64,000 nucleotides of DNA from the NCBI GenBank assembly GCA_936440205.1, contig OW387147.1, forward strand, positions 28,359,629 to 28,423,628. Direction: 5' to 3'. Of the stretch, positions 36,865 through 50,904 are shown in pieces. The stretch's first letter is position 1; each line of letters begins with the position of its first letter. The notes under the pieces are model-generated. The model worked only from the letters and a program-made list of their open reading frames with translations. It did not search any database and was not told the origin of the DNA. The stretch comes from Lepidonotus clava (taxonomy: Eukaryota; Annelida; Polychaeta; Phyllodocida; Polynoidae). Made by a program: the position numbers and the translations under genes.

Positions 36865-38464
36865 AGGCCCGGTCACATATAGAGACTGAACTCAACTCAA
36901 CAGTCTTAAAGGTTTGAGACTGGATAGTTGCAAACTAACCAGTCTTAAAGAAAAACTGGCAAGTGGTCACATATAGAGACTGGATAGTCTTAAGTCTTCT
37001 TGCCTCTGTCTACAAACAAAATGACATACAGGCAAAAGAGGTGTGTCTACTTGCCTTTATCTGATCGGATAATGGACTCCAGACAGTTGAATTCAGTCTT
37101 AAGCTGTGTCACATATTAAAACTGGGCCTCAAAACTGCTTGAGACTTAAGACTATCCAGTCTTAAGGCCGGTCACATATTGAGACTGGGTCTTAACCCTT
37201 TCCAGACTGAGGAGAAGCCGTTTTTTTCACTTTTGATATTGACATATGAAAAGGAAATGCTTATTATAGCTGGTATTCCATGTAGATGTTGGACATATTG
37301 TACATCATTAAAAAGCTTATTACTTATACATTATGAATGTATGACTTGATTTTAAAAATTCTAATATGTGTGTCATGTGACCAAGGTCATGTGACCTCCA
37401 AATTTTTAGGAAAAATGACAAATTTTAGGCTATTTTTCAGATAATTGAAGAAAAAAGGGTTAAAAATTGATTTTGTAACAAAATTTTGAATTGAGAAAAT
37501 AAAGTTTATGAGAAATGAAAGAAAATGATGCATACATTTCTTTCATAAGTAGAGGAAATATGAAAATATTGATCAGTGAAAGAATGTAGGTCCGACGTGA
37601 AAATGGGCAAAAATATCATGATTATTCTGCATTTTTTCAATTATAGGCAACAAAACCCCCCAAAATTTGAAAAGTATGATTTTTTCATATCAAAGGAACT
37701 TTTGTGAAGAGGAACATAATTTAGCAACACACCAATTCATTTTGAATGGTTTGTAATTGAATATTTTGGTAAAATTTGGATTAGAATGATGACTATGCAT
37801 AGCATCATGTCATTTTTGCACTTTCAGTGAGGTTTTGACCAATTTACCCCATTTGTATATTTATAGTGGTGCCTTTCATGTCATAATTAGTCCATTGAAA
37901 TTAAAATATTCAATAGTACATGCTACAATATCCTTGAAGTATCAACAGAATATGCTTTTCCAGTATGACACTTATGTATTATTTCAAAATTTGTGAAATT
38001 ATGTCATGATAATGCAATGTAATTGACATTATTATGCTTCCCAAATATGGATTTACATGTAGATAATGCTAAAAAACCTAAAGTACATGCGTTTAAGGGT
38101 TAATAAAATATATTAATAATTTCATTTGGAGAAAAATACTGTTTTAGGGCTGTATGTACCACTCGTTCTTCAAATTAGACCAAAAAGCTTAAGAGAATTC
38201 ATTAAATATTGACTGTAGGGTGAAGAAAACCATTCATGGTACATATATGTACCAAATTTGCATTGGCAGTCTGGAAAGACTGCTAAAGATGCAAGACTAT
38301 CCTGTTTTAAATCTTCAACATCACAAGATTATAGAGACTAGACTGATCAGACTTGAGAAAACCTAAAACTCCAGTCTTAACCCTATGTCACATGTCAAGA
38401 CTATCAAAGACCCAACTCAACTCAACTGTTGAGTTGAGTTCAGTCTCTATGTGTGACCGGGCCT
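36865..38464. mobile_element. 1.6-kb non-autonomous transposon with TAA duplication, Harbinger-like
   Basis: The left end AGGCCCGGTCACATATAGAG and the right end (minus strand) AGGCCCGGTCACACATAGAG continue together into ACTGAACTCAACTCAACAG, about 39 bp with one mismatch. TAA flanks both sides (36862-36864 and 38465-38467), fitting the TWA target of PIF/Harbinger. Near the left end GGTCACATAT(A/T)GAGACTG recurs (36870, 36965, 37168) as subterminal repeats. No transposase ORF is present. The middle appears to hold a second element. Confidence 0.8.
37192..38280. mobile_element. Probable second element nested in the 1.6-kb transposon
   Basis: TTAACCCTTTCCAGACTG starts here. The minus-strand reading from 38280 begins near CTTTCCAGACTGCC, a 12-bp inverted match. 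An alternative right boundary is AAGGGTTAA at 38094-38102. Sequence between is AT-rich, unlike the GTCACATAT-type outer arms. It contains an 18-bp perfect palindrome, TGGTACATATATGTACCA (38237-38254), and an inverted receptor pair AGGTCATGTGACCT near 37384. The exact ends are uncertain. Confidence 0.45.
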
Positions 38465-39627
38465 TAACGCTGCCTATATTCTTTTGTTTCCACCAAATAG
38501 ACTCGTGCAGTCAAAAATGAGAGTGGTCGTGATATAGCTGAAAATTCCTGAGCAGACATTAAACTCTAACAATCACAATTGTCATATTGTGCAACTGAAC
38601 ATGTTGGTTAATGTACGAGAAAGTAAGCTGAGGATCTCTTACTTTAACCTGGTGAGTGCTGACCACCTTAAGTTTTAACCAGGTGGGCTCTCAGGTAGCA
38701 CAGGTGTGTTACTGTTGTTTACATGCTGGGGGAGGAACACGTACTTCGGATCATGTGGTCTGACTGCCTCCTCCCACGTAACAGAACCTACACAGTCTGT
38801 CATCATGGGCCGTCACTGGAAGATGTTGGACGTCAGGTCTATGTCTATTAATAGTTTTGAATTTCTGAACATCATATGACTATGAGGAATAAGAGTCCTA
38901 CATGAATCTTTGAGTATATATACGCTGATAAAGCATCGCTACCTTAATGGTCCACGTGGTTCATCTAAAATTCGACAGGAGTTATTCTATTACGTTTTGC
39001 CTGAAAGATGAACTGAGATATTTGTTTTGAATGTGTGCATACATTTGATCAACAACGCCAACTGTCAAATGTTATTTCAACTATTGACAGTTCAAGGTAA
39101 AATACTTCTTTTAAGTCCATTCAATATGTTGATCACGTAGAGCCACTTTCCCGGTTGACCTGTCTCTCTTACAGAGTCAGTGTCTTATCATGCATGACCG
39201 GTGGAGTACACGTGGCCCAATGAGTAGTAACCTGCAGCGTCAGGTGTAATATACTAGGAGTAGGTACCTGAGTCAGCCTACACAGCCTGCAGGTCGTGAG
39301 GTCCTGCTTGCAGGGATACATACACTGACATACAGCATCCCCGACTCCCAGATGTTAGCTCGCCCAATTACACCCCATACCCATAAAGCACATAGCTAAC
39401 ACCGAGTTATGGTATAGTTATGACATGGTAAGTATCGGGGTTTGCTCCCAATATCCATACACTATACCACTAGCAGTTACAGCTGGCCTTTTAGAGTCCC
39501 TGGGGCAGACCGGACGTCAGCTGGGATGGCATGGCTCGCCTCGGTTAGTCAATCGGAGTGTGATCATGCTCGGTCCTACATGCCTCAATCGCTCCAGGCG
39601 GACGCGTCTGTTTGCAAACAACCTGCC

Positions 39628-39698
39628 CAGCTGGCTCACTGAGTAGATCACAGGCCCCCAAGACAAACGGCCTCGGGGTTCGGATCTGTCATCGACAA
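39628..39698 (+). repeat. tRNA-derived SINE head or tRNA pseudogene
   Basis: TGGCTCACTGAGTAG fits a tRNA A-box, and GGGGTTCGGATCT fits a B-box about 40 bases on. The sequence expected to close the acceptor stem is absent, so it is a SINE head or relic rather than a tRNA gene. Confidence 0.4.
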
Positions 39699-41031
39699 AG
39701 GCTGATAGCCAAATGCAATGCAAATTGCTGAGCATCTGATATGTGTGAATTATGCTTCATATCTTTGGTGTTATGATATCTATTATGGACCAAGCTAACT
39801 GAAAAGAGTCCATGACCTTTAAGATCTTAAGGGGAACAGAGACAACAACATAGCACACGTTTGCAGGCGAATGCTTACATTTATAAAACATTAGATGGTC
39901 TTAGTCATAATTGCAACTCTAGTGCCTGGTTGCCCCTGGCCTCCCTCTGGCCTCGAGTCCCTCAACCACTTCTCTTGTGGATGATAGGATGTAATGAGCC
40001 GTAAATACGATAAATCTATGAATGGATCCATACTTTAACCTGCGCATACAAATACAATAACTGATACGCCTGAAGGTATTCATGTAATCTTACAGTGTAC
40101 AAGTATGAAGTGATAAGAGCCCAAATAAGCCACAGCTACAGAACTCGTATGCATATCAATACAGAAAAATGCGGGAATCATCAGAAGCATTCTTCACAAA
40201 TGGATATGTCTATTTGGCTACAACCACTTACTGTAAACCATGAAATGAAGCGCACACCTGGTTAAGCAACCTTCTGATATGTACCACATGATTACCGAGG
40301 GCCCACTTATCCACCACTATTTACACAACCAAATTGTGCTTGTTTCCGAGCAATTAACTCAACTAAGTAGTCATTGTACTACAAGGGTCACGCGGATCCA
40401 GGAACTGTGGGTGGTGGCCGTGAAGAGGGATGGGGGTGCTGTGAAGCTTTTTCCTTTGCTGGCTTTATATAGTTAATTTCAAATTTAGGAAATACTGAAT
40501 TTACTCAATAAGGAGCGTACGTTATTGTACACCTACTGCTTCTTAACCAGTCCCGTGTGATCCCGTTTAATATTAAGGTCAAAATTACCTTATTTAGATA
40601 CTCTAAAACTGTACCAATGGACTCTCATTCTCAAGTGAGGTATATAATCACAAAGTGCTCGAGGAAGCGGAAATCTGGACTGCGGAAATCTGATTATCAC
40701 TCCCACCTACCAGATAAAGCGGCTTAACCTGGCAGTGTGAGCGGGGAGGGGAGTTAGTGGTAAACTGTAACATGTGAGAACTTACTCCAGGTGAGGAGAT
40801 CTCGCCAGGTATTGTTCCTACCTGAGGAGCCACATCCTGGAGAGTAATTGGCAGGTATTGGAGTATGCAACCCTAATAAGCCCCTGAAATGCTTTGATCC
40901 GACAATTTACCTCTATTGCTCAAATCCATGTATAAATTGCAACGAAATAAAACTGTTTCAATATCAGGACTACTGAAAAACGCCGGACATAACATCTGAC
41001 CACATAGATTTTTTTTTAATTCCTTAAACCC

Positions 41032-41090
41032 TTCACTTCCGCAGTAAAACCCTGGTTCTGTGAGAACGGCCAACTGAGTAACAGGAGGCC
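41032..41090 (-). repeat. Possible tRNA-like SINE head
   Basis: On the minus strand, GTTACTCAGTTGGCC looks like an A-box and CCAGGGTTTTACTG like a degenerate B-box. No body or target duplication was found. Confidence 0.25.
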
Positions 41091-44000
41091 CGTGTTCGTA
41101 CCTGGAGGGTTGTATGAATACTTCTGTCCACACCTGGACGAGTATATAGTACCCTACCTGGGGAGCCACAGCTGCTAGGCTCAGGTTGGCAGCCTTAAGC
41201 ACAAACAGCCCCAACTAACATATATTTTTGTGCCTGCCGACCTACAGGCTGTCCAATTGGGTGTTGTCTGAACTAGATAATGATGTCAGAAGAAAGGTTC
41301 CTCCCGCATGGGGTGAATGTCAGGGCTACTTGGGTTCACAGGTTCGACCCACTTGCTCGATCTAGCCTAGAAACGTCAGTCTTTTACCAAAACGTCCCTG
41401 CGAGTGCTCTTTACTATTTACCTTTTAGGCGGAAAACTACTTATATTATCTGTGTTTTATCTAACTGAAGTTGTCATTTCTTAACCAAACTCTTCTCTAT
41501 GGTTAACTTTACTCACATTTCTATATTTCTAAGTTTTTCACCTGAACATATATCGTACATTGCAAACGCTGAATATAGAAGGAAACAACAAAAAATTTGT
41601 GAAAATGCAGCATTTGTCCTAGAACGCAGCGAAATGAAATTATTTCTAAAAATATTACTATGAAATTCAAATTAAAGGTGTTTCCACAGCAGGACCACCA
41701 GCAATAGCATTTGCATTTTGACTAGATTTATTTACGTATACATTTTGCTCCCATCACGCAATTTCTCTTGATTATTATGATATATTACGTCAACCTATAT
41801 CAATATGACAAAACACGATTGACCCTGAGCTGCCGTCAGTACTTTAAATCGCATCCGTCGTACCAGGTATCAGACACGAGCTACCACTAAGACATAGAGG
41901 ATTAGACTTGCAACGCCAAAAAAGGAAATTCTTATGTTCTTTTCAAAACTAGAAAATCAGTCTCGGGATACAAAAAAGGACAGCCAAATCAATTACAACT
42001 AACGGAGGCTCACAATTTCGTTACCGATTATGACTTTTTTTAATCCATTGGACCACTCAACTTGATGTTTTCATCCTTTGTTCCGATTAAAAACATGGTG
42101 TGTTTAAGTCCATTAAGCCACAAGCAAAGCTTTAAGCGTCTATCAAGTACCAATAAAATAGGCCTACGTGTATGTGACCTGACAAAACTGACTTGGCGTT
42201 TTTTTATAACTGACGAGGGCGTAGTGATGTGGGCGTGGTGTTTTCTGGTCACACTGACACTTAATCTCACATAAAAGAGAAAAGGATCATGTCATCATTA
42301 CGTGCTACCCGTGATGGGCCATCATGTGCTCTTCGTGCTAAAATGTAGGACCATGTCCTATGTCCACACAAAAGCTAAAAACCAAAATAAAAGGATACCA
42401 TACGTAGCCACTATGTATTCGTACGTGCCTGCTATGGCCGTTAGTCCTTTTTTTATAACTTTTTTTAAACTATCAACTTCATACTTGTGGTTAAATAATG
42501 TATTAACATTTCTTTTATTTCTAAACACAGTTAAAGGCTTAAGGGGGATATAGGTTTATCTCCAAACACAGAGTGTCACGATTTTCTAGTTAGTTTCCCA
42601 ACATGGCCAGTACCAAACGTATTCTAAAGTGGCAAACAATACATTGTCTTATATTTCTAACCACTTGAACATAAAAAATCATACCCTACATACTCTACCG
42701 TCTGGCATAGACAGCATACAAAGCTGTTACCCTTTACAAAAAAACAAAACCTATGGATAGCGTACTCTCGTCTATATTGAGACACATATTATAGCAAACA
42801 GGTGGGGTAATCCATCAGCATCTTAACGTTAAGCTGGGCCTTGTTCTGCATAACAAACACTCGATCTTATCCCCGTACCACAATCGAGATAACCCAAGGT
42901 CACTCGTACAGCCCTGAGAGAAAAACCACTCGCCCCTGGTACAAAGAAAAACCTAGACAAATAGATGGTAGACGATAGCACAAGGGGAGTTGGTTCTGGC
43001 TAATGTAGCAATGTTTAGGCTTTGGGTGTTTTTTCCCACCTCCCCTAGGCTTTGTGTGTGTCTAATGGCCTACACCTGAGGAGCATAGCAGGGCTGGAAG
43101 AGGGAACACCGCCTGCTTATCCCTGGTGGTCACTTGGCCCCGCCACAGCCGGCCAGCAGGCTTGGCAGAGCACGGAGAGGGACCTGCAGGCAATGTTTAA
43201 GTACTACTAATAATTGAGTTACTGGAGACTTTGCTTGATTGTCACCAGTGGTTTGGCCACGTTTCTGGATATAGTATTCACCTTAGTCGATCAATATTGC
43301 TAATAAGACCAAGGTTAGGAGTGAATCAAATGCATCATGGAAACTATGAAACTGTCGACTTATGTTTTAATCTACCAGGGTGCCAATTAGTCGTTTCCAG
43401 GCTTTTTCAAAAAATGTTTTTGATTTTTTAAAGACCTTTTTAAGGCTAGCATTTGAGAACGAAGGCACAATTAGCCGTGCGTTGAGAGATAATTCCTGAT
43501 ACACTGTTTGACAAAAAGATATTCGGCTGAAGACACCATTTTGTATCTCACTATTATTAAATTCTCAAATCAGAGTCAATTCAAGATCTTACTAAACCTC
43601 ACGGAAGATCTATCAAATTTAGGACCCTTATAGGGCTATAAATTCGGAAAAAGTAAATCTAAGATCTACGTGGGCACCCTTAGAACGTTTATAAACTTTA
43701 AAAGTGAACACATACCTATTCTTAGATTTCAACAACTTTTGGAAAATCTAAGTAACTTCAATACAATAAAAAAAATTCTATAAGGCCATACTGCTAGCCA
43801 TACATTGTCTAACACGGATGAATACAAGTTGACTTGCGGTTATCTTTTTTTTCCAAAACTTGGGTATAATATTACATCGCTCCACATTTGTTCCTCTATT
43901 TCCCACACTTCTCACTGTAACATTCCAGAATAATCTTGAGAAAAATACATAGAATCTAAGTCACCAAAAACCAGACAGCTGTGCCCCAAAAAGGTAAGAC

Positions 44001-45864
44001 TATGACTGGTTCTCGTTATATCATAACACCTACGCAGTGACATATTATACAGAGATCGGTCTAGGGACAAGCCAAGACTACTAAGAACATAACCTCAACG
44101 TGCTCTGCTACCACCTTTACCAACCAGCGGCGCTAAGCTGTACAACCTATTTGTAAATAGATGCATCACATAAGTATGCCCTTTTATGGATCTATAGTTA
44201 TCGTCAGTATATTTTCATTTCTTAGATATGTAAATAGACATAATATTACACTAAATTATTTTTTTTATTTTCAAAGGATTGAGTGAAAAACTAACTCTCG
44301 CTATGGCAGATACCTGTATGCATATAAAAAGGTCGATCCTTGCACATATAGTAGGTTTAAAAAGGTTCTCTACTTGCAAGTGGGCTATTGGTACTGCTTT
44401 TTTTTCTTGGCAGCCCTATCGTTGCGACCACCGGCCTAGATTTACGTCCAGATATTAGCAAACGGCCACGCTTCATAAAATCACGCCTACCTGTGAAAGA
44501 GAAAAAAATCACGATTTAGTAATAGTATATAGAAAGGACAACTGTAGCGTGCGATAAATTGTGGTTGAAGTATCGATTGACCAGGACAGCTTCCATGCGA
44601 CGTGAACCATGGCAGAGTAGAGTGGGAATTGATACCTATCAACTAGGTTAATGTTCGGGTGTGGGTCTGCCTGTATGGTGTGCTTATTGTCATTTTTATG
44701 GTTAGTCTTTTTTCCTTTTTTTAATAAAGCTTTTGATCTAGGACATTGGTAAAACACTCAAGTATTGTTGAAAGTTAAACTCCTGTAAATATTGACCCCC
44801 ACGTCTATCACTTTATGTGGGATGAATGTTTAACAAGTTTGTTCTATATGCTTTGGTGAAGCAATGCAGTGGTAAGTGACGACATAGACTATGGAATTTA
44901 CATTATGATAAATATTGTCTATACTCATGATATCATATCATTATTCACTCTGATTCTCATGTGTAGTCCCTGTGGACAATTACAGCTGTTTTGAATCAGT
45001 GCCTGTTTGTACATGCACATAAAAAATATACAGGATATTGAGCTCGATCATATAACGAGAGGAACTGATACACACATGAAACTACAAAGCTAGGACTATA
45101 GCGTCACATATGATATCAATGGAATATGAAATACATTGTTTTAGTACTGAATATAAGTTTCATGAACTATCAAAAGACTAAAACCTTTCAACTTTTCTTT
45201 TTCTTTTTCTAAACAAAAGTGCATCCTCAAACACCTGTAACAAAGGACCATAGGCCCCATGTCCCATACGGACTCTTTATCATTATAAATTTATCAGACA
45301 TAATAGGCCCCTAGATGGAAACTGGTTGCCGGGAGGTGTCTGGGTAAAGCAGTCTGCCCGGGACCAGCTCATCAACGTGAGAGGTGGGTCGTCCATCATC
45401 TAATGGCAGACTGGCACATTGGGTAAGCCCGAATAATGGGCTTTTACCGAATATGCCGATATGGTAAATTGGTGAGGCAGGCCAATGGATGAAGGGCCTA
45501 GGTGGTAAATTACTATGGCGGGGCCTTTTATCCGTACCGACATGGTTCGTAAATGCAGCATGTCATGAAATGCCAGGATGAGTCAATGCATGCCATGTGA
45601 TAAACTGATAATACAGTAAGAACTAAAATCTGTTATACTTTGACACGTATGCCAAATCTATGTCAGCATTAGAATGTCGTTATATTGCTTCTGTAAAAGG
45701 ATGTATTGGCTACCATACAGATTGTAACTGATTTTAATGTACACCTTATTTTGGCAAAATAATCAGCTCTGGCAGTTAAACCGAGTTCAAAAGTTAGGCA
45801 ACTTGTGTTCTCATTATGTTTTGGTGAAAGCCATAGATACAACGTCTCCGCGGAAAAAAGAACC

Positions 45865-46245
45865 GAGGTCGTGGAGACCGCCTGTGAGTAAATAGTGCGT
45901 TTTCAAGATGGTGTCGCTGAACTGGGAGAAAAAGACGGCGAACAAAACAGAGTATTTACTCTGTAATTGGAAACCAAAGGGAACAATTCAAACAAGAGCT
46001 GACAGGTTTTCTTTAAAGAAACAGGTGGTGTTTAGTTGGACAATTTGTAAAGTACATTTGTTAAAACTGATTTGTCACCTAACTTAATCCAATAACCATC
46101 CTGCTAAATAAGTCACGATGCAGACCACTATCCCTGAAATGGCTTTATTTAAATGCCCGCTTTCTTATCATTTCTACAATAAAAGCCGTTTCACAAGAGC
46201 CCTGGAGGAGGCTAGACTGAAAAACTTTGTTGGAGTGAGGTTGCT
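45865..46245. promoter_or_regulatory. Candidate conserved-type enhancer block
   Basis: A stretch of complex, low-repeat sequence with dense homeo/FOX/SOX-like words: GTAAATAGTG, GAGTATTTACTC (a palindromic FOX-type core), AACAATTCAAACAAG and AAGATGGTGTCG. It contrasts with the AT drift around it. There is no coding frame. This rests on motif density only. Confidence 0.25.
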
Positions 46246-47283
46246 CGTTATTTCATAATGGTTATTTCAAAAAACACAAAAAGGGCCAACGAACTAAGTC
46301 ATAAATCATCAGGAAGCATAACCATGCTGACTGAATTATTACAACTGTAATACAATTAAATGAATTTTATGATAGAAAAAAGGTGATGAAAATTATTATT
46401 CGATCACTACGGCTCTATTGTTGTAAACCGGATCAAACAGCATTAATCTGGTACAATAAAAATATCGTGAAATTTGTCCTCAATAAGATAAGATTTGATT
46501 CCAAAATCGTTAAGCATAATCAAATACTCATTTATAACACAGCGTGTAATTATTTTGAATAATTGTTCTCAAAATTGATAATCTAAGATAGACATTTAGA
46601 TTGGAAATTGCCATGCAATTTCTGGGAGAAAAAAAAGCATAGTAGGTGAAAGTAGGCTAATAAGTAGCCACAGATGGATGGTCTGGGAGGCTGGGTGGGA
46701 AATTAGACGGGTGGCAGAACGCAGACGGGATAATAGGCTAATAACCCCCTGACAACACATATTGCTACCGAACATCCCTCAATGAGTACAACAGGCGAGC
46801 AGCGCCCAGCTTCATCTGATCGGAACATCAATACTGTCTCGTATGTTCAATTGGACTTTTTTCTTCCCTATATGACTCGATGTCTATTATATAGCGGCAA
46901 CGGTTGTGGCAAAGTAGGAATTGCGCATTGCAAACTGCGCTGGTTTTTCATTTATAGACAATAGAAGGCATGGGGGCTGACAATCAATTCATATACATCA
47001 AACAAATAATAAGAGCTTCAATTACCAAAAACATAATTGGCGTTTATCAGATTTCCTTTACACCCCATCCCAACATATTGGTGTTCATGACGTATACATT
47101 GTAATAGCGTATAGATCGAGTATGTCTCACTGACCTGCTGCTGAAGAAAAATCAGAATCCAATCCCACTACAAGCCTTTCTTTTAAATGCGCTTCCCTCC
47201 TCCGTTCAGGTTTTTACCTACTTCTCAATAGTAAACCAAGCTCCCTAGTCCTTAAACTTCAAAGAACCTATCCGTCAAAACAA

Positions 47284-47335
47284 TGCCACCTGGTGGCACT
47301 AGAAAACGAATCCTGGCTCCCCCTGGTGGCAGAAG
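47284..47335. promoter_or_regulatory. Two adjacent CTCF-like sites
   Basis: TGCCACCTGGTGGCA (47284-47298) is a 15-bp near-palindrome around GGTGGC. GGCTCCCCCTGGTGGCAGAAG-type sequence follows (core CCCCCTGGTGGC, 47319-47330), which fits the reverse complement of the bilaterian CTCF core closely. The two cores are about 33 bp apart. Confidence 0.4.
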
Positions 47336-50300
47336 CCCATCTTACACCACGTGACCCGGCAGGGAGGGCCTCAGTCTGGATGGGATCCAGATCGAGGCTG
47401 GCTAATCTCTATCTCAGTACCTTGGTGCTCTATAGAGAACCAATGACTACCCCCCCCCCCCCCCCCACGGCCCCCTGCGACCCACTCAGGTGCCCCTGGA
47501 GGGATTATACATATCTACTGCTGAGAAGGCGGGGCTTCTTATACCAGGTCTCCTTGGTACACAAAGCATTGAGTCCTGTAGCCCCTGCACCTCTATCAGT
47601 CTGTGCCAATTGGTACACATCCCTCTGAACTCAATTTCCCCTCGCCTGCTGATGAGTGTCGCCTCGTACGTTATGTTTCTTTCCTATCGCTAACAAGATG
47701 ACCTTACCACATGGTGGCCCGGAGGAGATCCAGAGAGGGCCGTCGGGAGATCTAGTAATAGCTTCCAGAGTTGAGTGATGTATATCTCGTCAGACTTTGC
47801 CAATACCATCGCTGACTCTGGGGTTAACCGATTGATAATATCGCGTGATATTCTTTTTTTTGCAGTATCTCGGTTTCCCTTCTAATAACCTACTCAAGAC
47901 TAATAATTGTCTGCCATAAGTCTGGTCTCTCTTACCGAAATGACTGGATCAGATATAATCTTATTGGGACAGCAGCAGAGAAAAGCCCTCTTGATCCATA
48001 GGCATACTATATCCCGCCAACCCTCTACACACTTTTTGCTAAATCTATCAAAGTCATATAAGCAAAGCATTGCAAATAAAACCTTCCCGGTGTAAAAAGT
48101 TACCTGAACATATCAGGCCCGGAATTCAGGTCTGGTCTTCCTATTGGGAGACGTTAAAAGGGGATCCTTGCAACCTTTCCAGTGCTACTTGTGGCACGGC
48201 ATGTAATGCGGGTATGGGGCGCATACAAGAGAGGCCTGGTAGGGGCGATATGGGCCGCCCCCAGGTATACTAAACCAGCAGGACTCCCTTAGGACCCTGG
48301 TGCTCGAGGAGGAGGGAGGGCATAGCTCGGGAGTCACAATGAAATAACACTATCTCACCCAGCCCACCTGTCTGCTAGAGGACATACGGGCGGTGGCTGC
48401 TGGGCGGTGGCTCCATACTACAGATTTCTGTGGTATGGACAGGGGTAATGTTTGGGATACGCCATAGGCCTGGAGCACATTAATAAGGAACGTGGCGCAA
48501 TAAATCTTCGACGAAAATGGACATCATTGCGTGTTATAACTAACACAAACTCGAGAATCCCCCCCCCCCCTATAAACTAAAGATCATGTTTGTTCGTAAC
48601 ATATCAACTGAGTACGAGAGGCCTATGTGAGTACAGCATAATACAATTATTGCCTTAACTGTAGATTCTGTTTTTGCTGTCAAATCTATCATAGGCTTTC
48701 CCGATGGCTGCGTGGCATAACATGGATATTGATTACGCAGTGTTACTCGTCCATTACCCTATTACCTCTCCCCATTGATCATACTCAAGCCCAGTACATC
48801 ACTTAATCATACACAGCTACGGTGGCAATTATCGATATCATCGTGGAGAGGTTTCATGGAGCTTCAGAAATATGCCCTCAGAGCTTCAGACAAGATTAGA
48901 CTGCTGTCCCAATTTCCGTTTGCAGTGCAAGTGGTTAAGCTCGTTGACAAGGCCAATTCCATCAGATAGGTTGTAGCAGCATATCCGTATTTAAAAGTGA
49001 TATTTCTTTTCGGCTATATTAATCCATCATTTAAAAAGAACATAGAAAAATATATATAGGACAATGTCGATTTTTGAAAAAAGAGCATTAACTATTTTAT
49101 CGGACGAGATGTCAAAAATAAAGACTTTCTGGTCTACGAGATGGGACATGTCTGACTATTTTGGGGTTATTGGGGTTATTGCTCAGTGGTAGACTACAAA
49201 TATTTGTTGCGGTCAGATTGTGTGAAAAGAAGACAAGGGGACCGACAAATTGAGACAGGGTCAGGTTGGCATAAAGACAAATGGGATTGAGGAGTTTCGT
49301 AAGGATACAGGCTTTAGCATAATACAGGAAGAGAAGAATAGCAAATGATGAAGTGTCGAAGAAAGTAGGACAAGGACGGACACTATAAGTGATCCAGAAA
49401 CTGATGAGGTGAACAGCAGGGTGGTGTTTTAGGTTAAGCCGCAATCAGTGAGTGTCAGGGCCGACCCCACCAGGTCTTTTGGTGCACACCTGGCAACTGT
49501 CTCACCAACAGGAGGGACCCTGGAGGAGGTCGGGCCCGGGGGAGGGGGCTGTCACCTGACAGTGCAGGAGGCCTTGGACGGGGTTGTTTTTGTGTGGGTA
49601 CAAGGGAGGTGTTGTTAATGAGCAGCTTGGGTATGTGAGCTGCTCCCAGATCAGCTGGTTTCTACTGAAAGGTGAGAACATACCGGACCAGTCCACCAAC
49701 TACGCTTCGGACAGCTGTTATTGCCCATGTACAATATGCAGGATAAATTGTGGGCACTTCCTCAACGTTGGCAGTATGTAACTTACAGTAGGGAGAGGTT
49801 TACGGCGAAACTCACAGCAGGGGAGGTTCAAGAGTTGTTAATCAATGACCTTTTAGGCTTTAGCTGATAATTGCTGTTTTCCTTTTTCACATCTCGGTGG
49901 TTATATATTAACGGAGAATATAAGTGCTTGTTTCTTAGTAAGACAGACGTTATATATCGCGACTTCAGCATGAAGACACTGTTGTTTAAAGTTACATGTA
50001 CTAAAAAGATCATCTTCCTTTAGTTTGAGAAACCCATTCAAGTTAACATGGAACCTTGACCTCACAACCTTTTACCTGCTTATCAAAAAACAATTCTTAG
50101 CGACATCATAAACACAATTCAATGCACATGCATAACTCTGGCAGTAATGTCTTCTTCTGTCAATATGTATACTTGGTAAAGTTACTATGATGTTTCATAA
50201 CCCAACACTTTGCACGGAGGCATCCGTCTATGGTATTTTCACCAAAGTAAGTTAATTGGGGAACCTGGATTCAGCTCATGTCGGTGGGGACTGCAGACAC

Positions 50301-50812
50301 CTTCACAGAGAAGCTGCCAACCTGAGATTCCCCCAGCGACGTGCCCTATTGTCTGTGGGTTATCTCTGCCCGACACGTGACGAGGGGCTCCGTGTCCTGA
50401 GGCTACCTGTGGCCACTACTGGGCGTCAGGTGTCACTGTAGAGCTGTCACCACCAACACCAATAGTATGGGCCTGGGGGCCAGCCCAAGTTCAACACTTG
50501 TCAACACTTGTCACAAAATCAACCAGAAAATGCACGTTACAAATACATTCGCGTACAACGTAGAAAGGAGTCTGAGCTTTTTCCTCCTAACTGATTAAGT
50601 ACAGGGCTTCATCCAGTGAAAACTATAGCAAGCGCTTATTTTATATTGGTCTGTACCAATATTATCACAGTAACAAGACAGGTACTCATATTGCACAAAA
50701 GGCAATATGCATATGGTTGACCAATAACAGCACGTTGCTAATGTTATTTCGCAATTTACTTAAGAAAAACATTTCAAGCGAGTATTCCACCCTGACACCC
50801 TCAGCATTGTCT

Positions 50813-50836
50813 TACATATATATATATATATGTAAG
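50813..50836. repeat. (TA)n palindrome
   Basis: CTTACA, seven TA dinucleotides, then TGTAAG: a self-complementary stretch in an AT-rich flank. Confidence 0.85.
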
Positions 50837-50904
50837 TGGATGTAACACATCAAAGCATTATTTAGGGCATAACCTCTGCAGCATTCACAGGGTAATTACT
50901 ACAT

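Larger units (their letters stand above)
38465..45860. other. Noncoding; SINE-like pieces, otherwise nothing recognised
   Basis: No ORF with domain or splice support. It contains tRNA-like pieces at about 39630 and 41040, and scattered ACCTGG/CAGGTG boxes near 40.75-41.2 kb, where the phrase CCTACCTG(A/G)GGAGCCAC occurs twice. Confidence 0.4.

Noticed and set aside
41310-41355. tRNA gene suggested by CAGGTTCGACCC
   Set aside because: No convincing A-box or acceptor stem; at most an old SINE trace.
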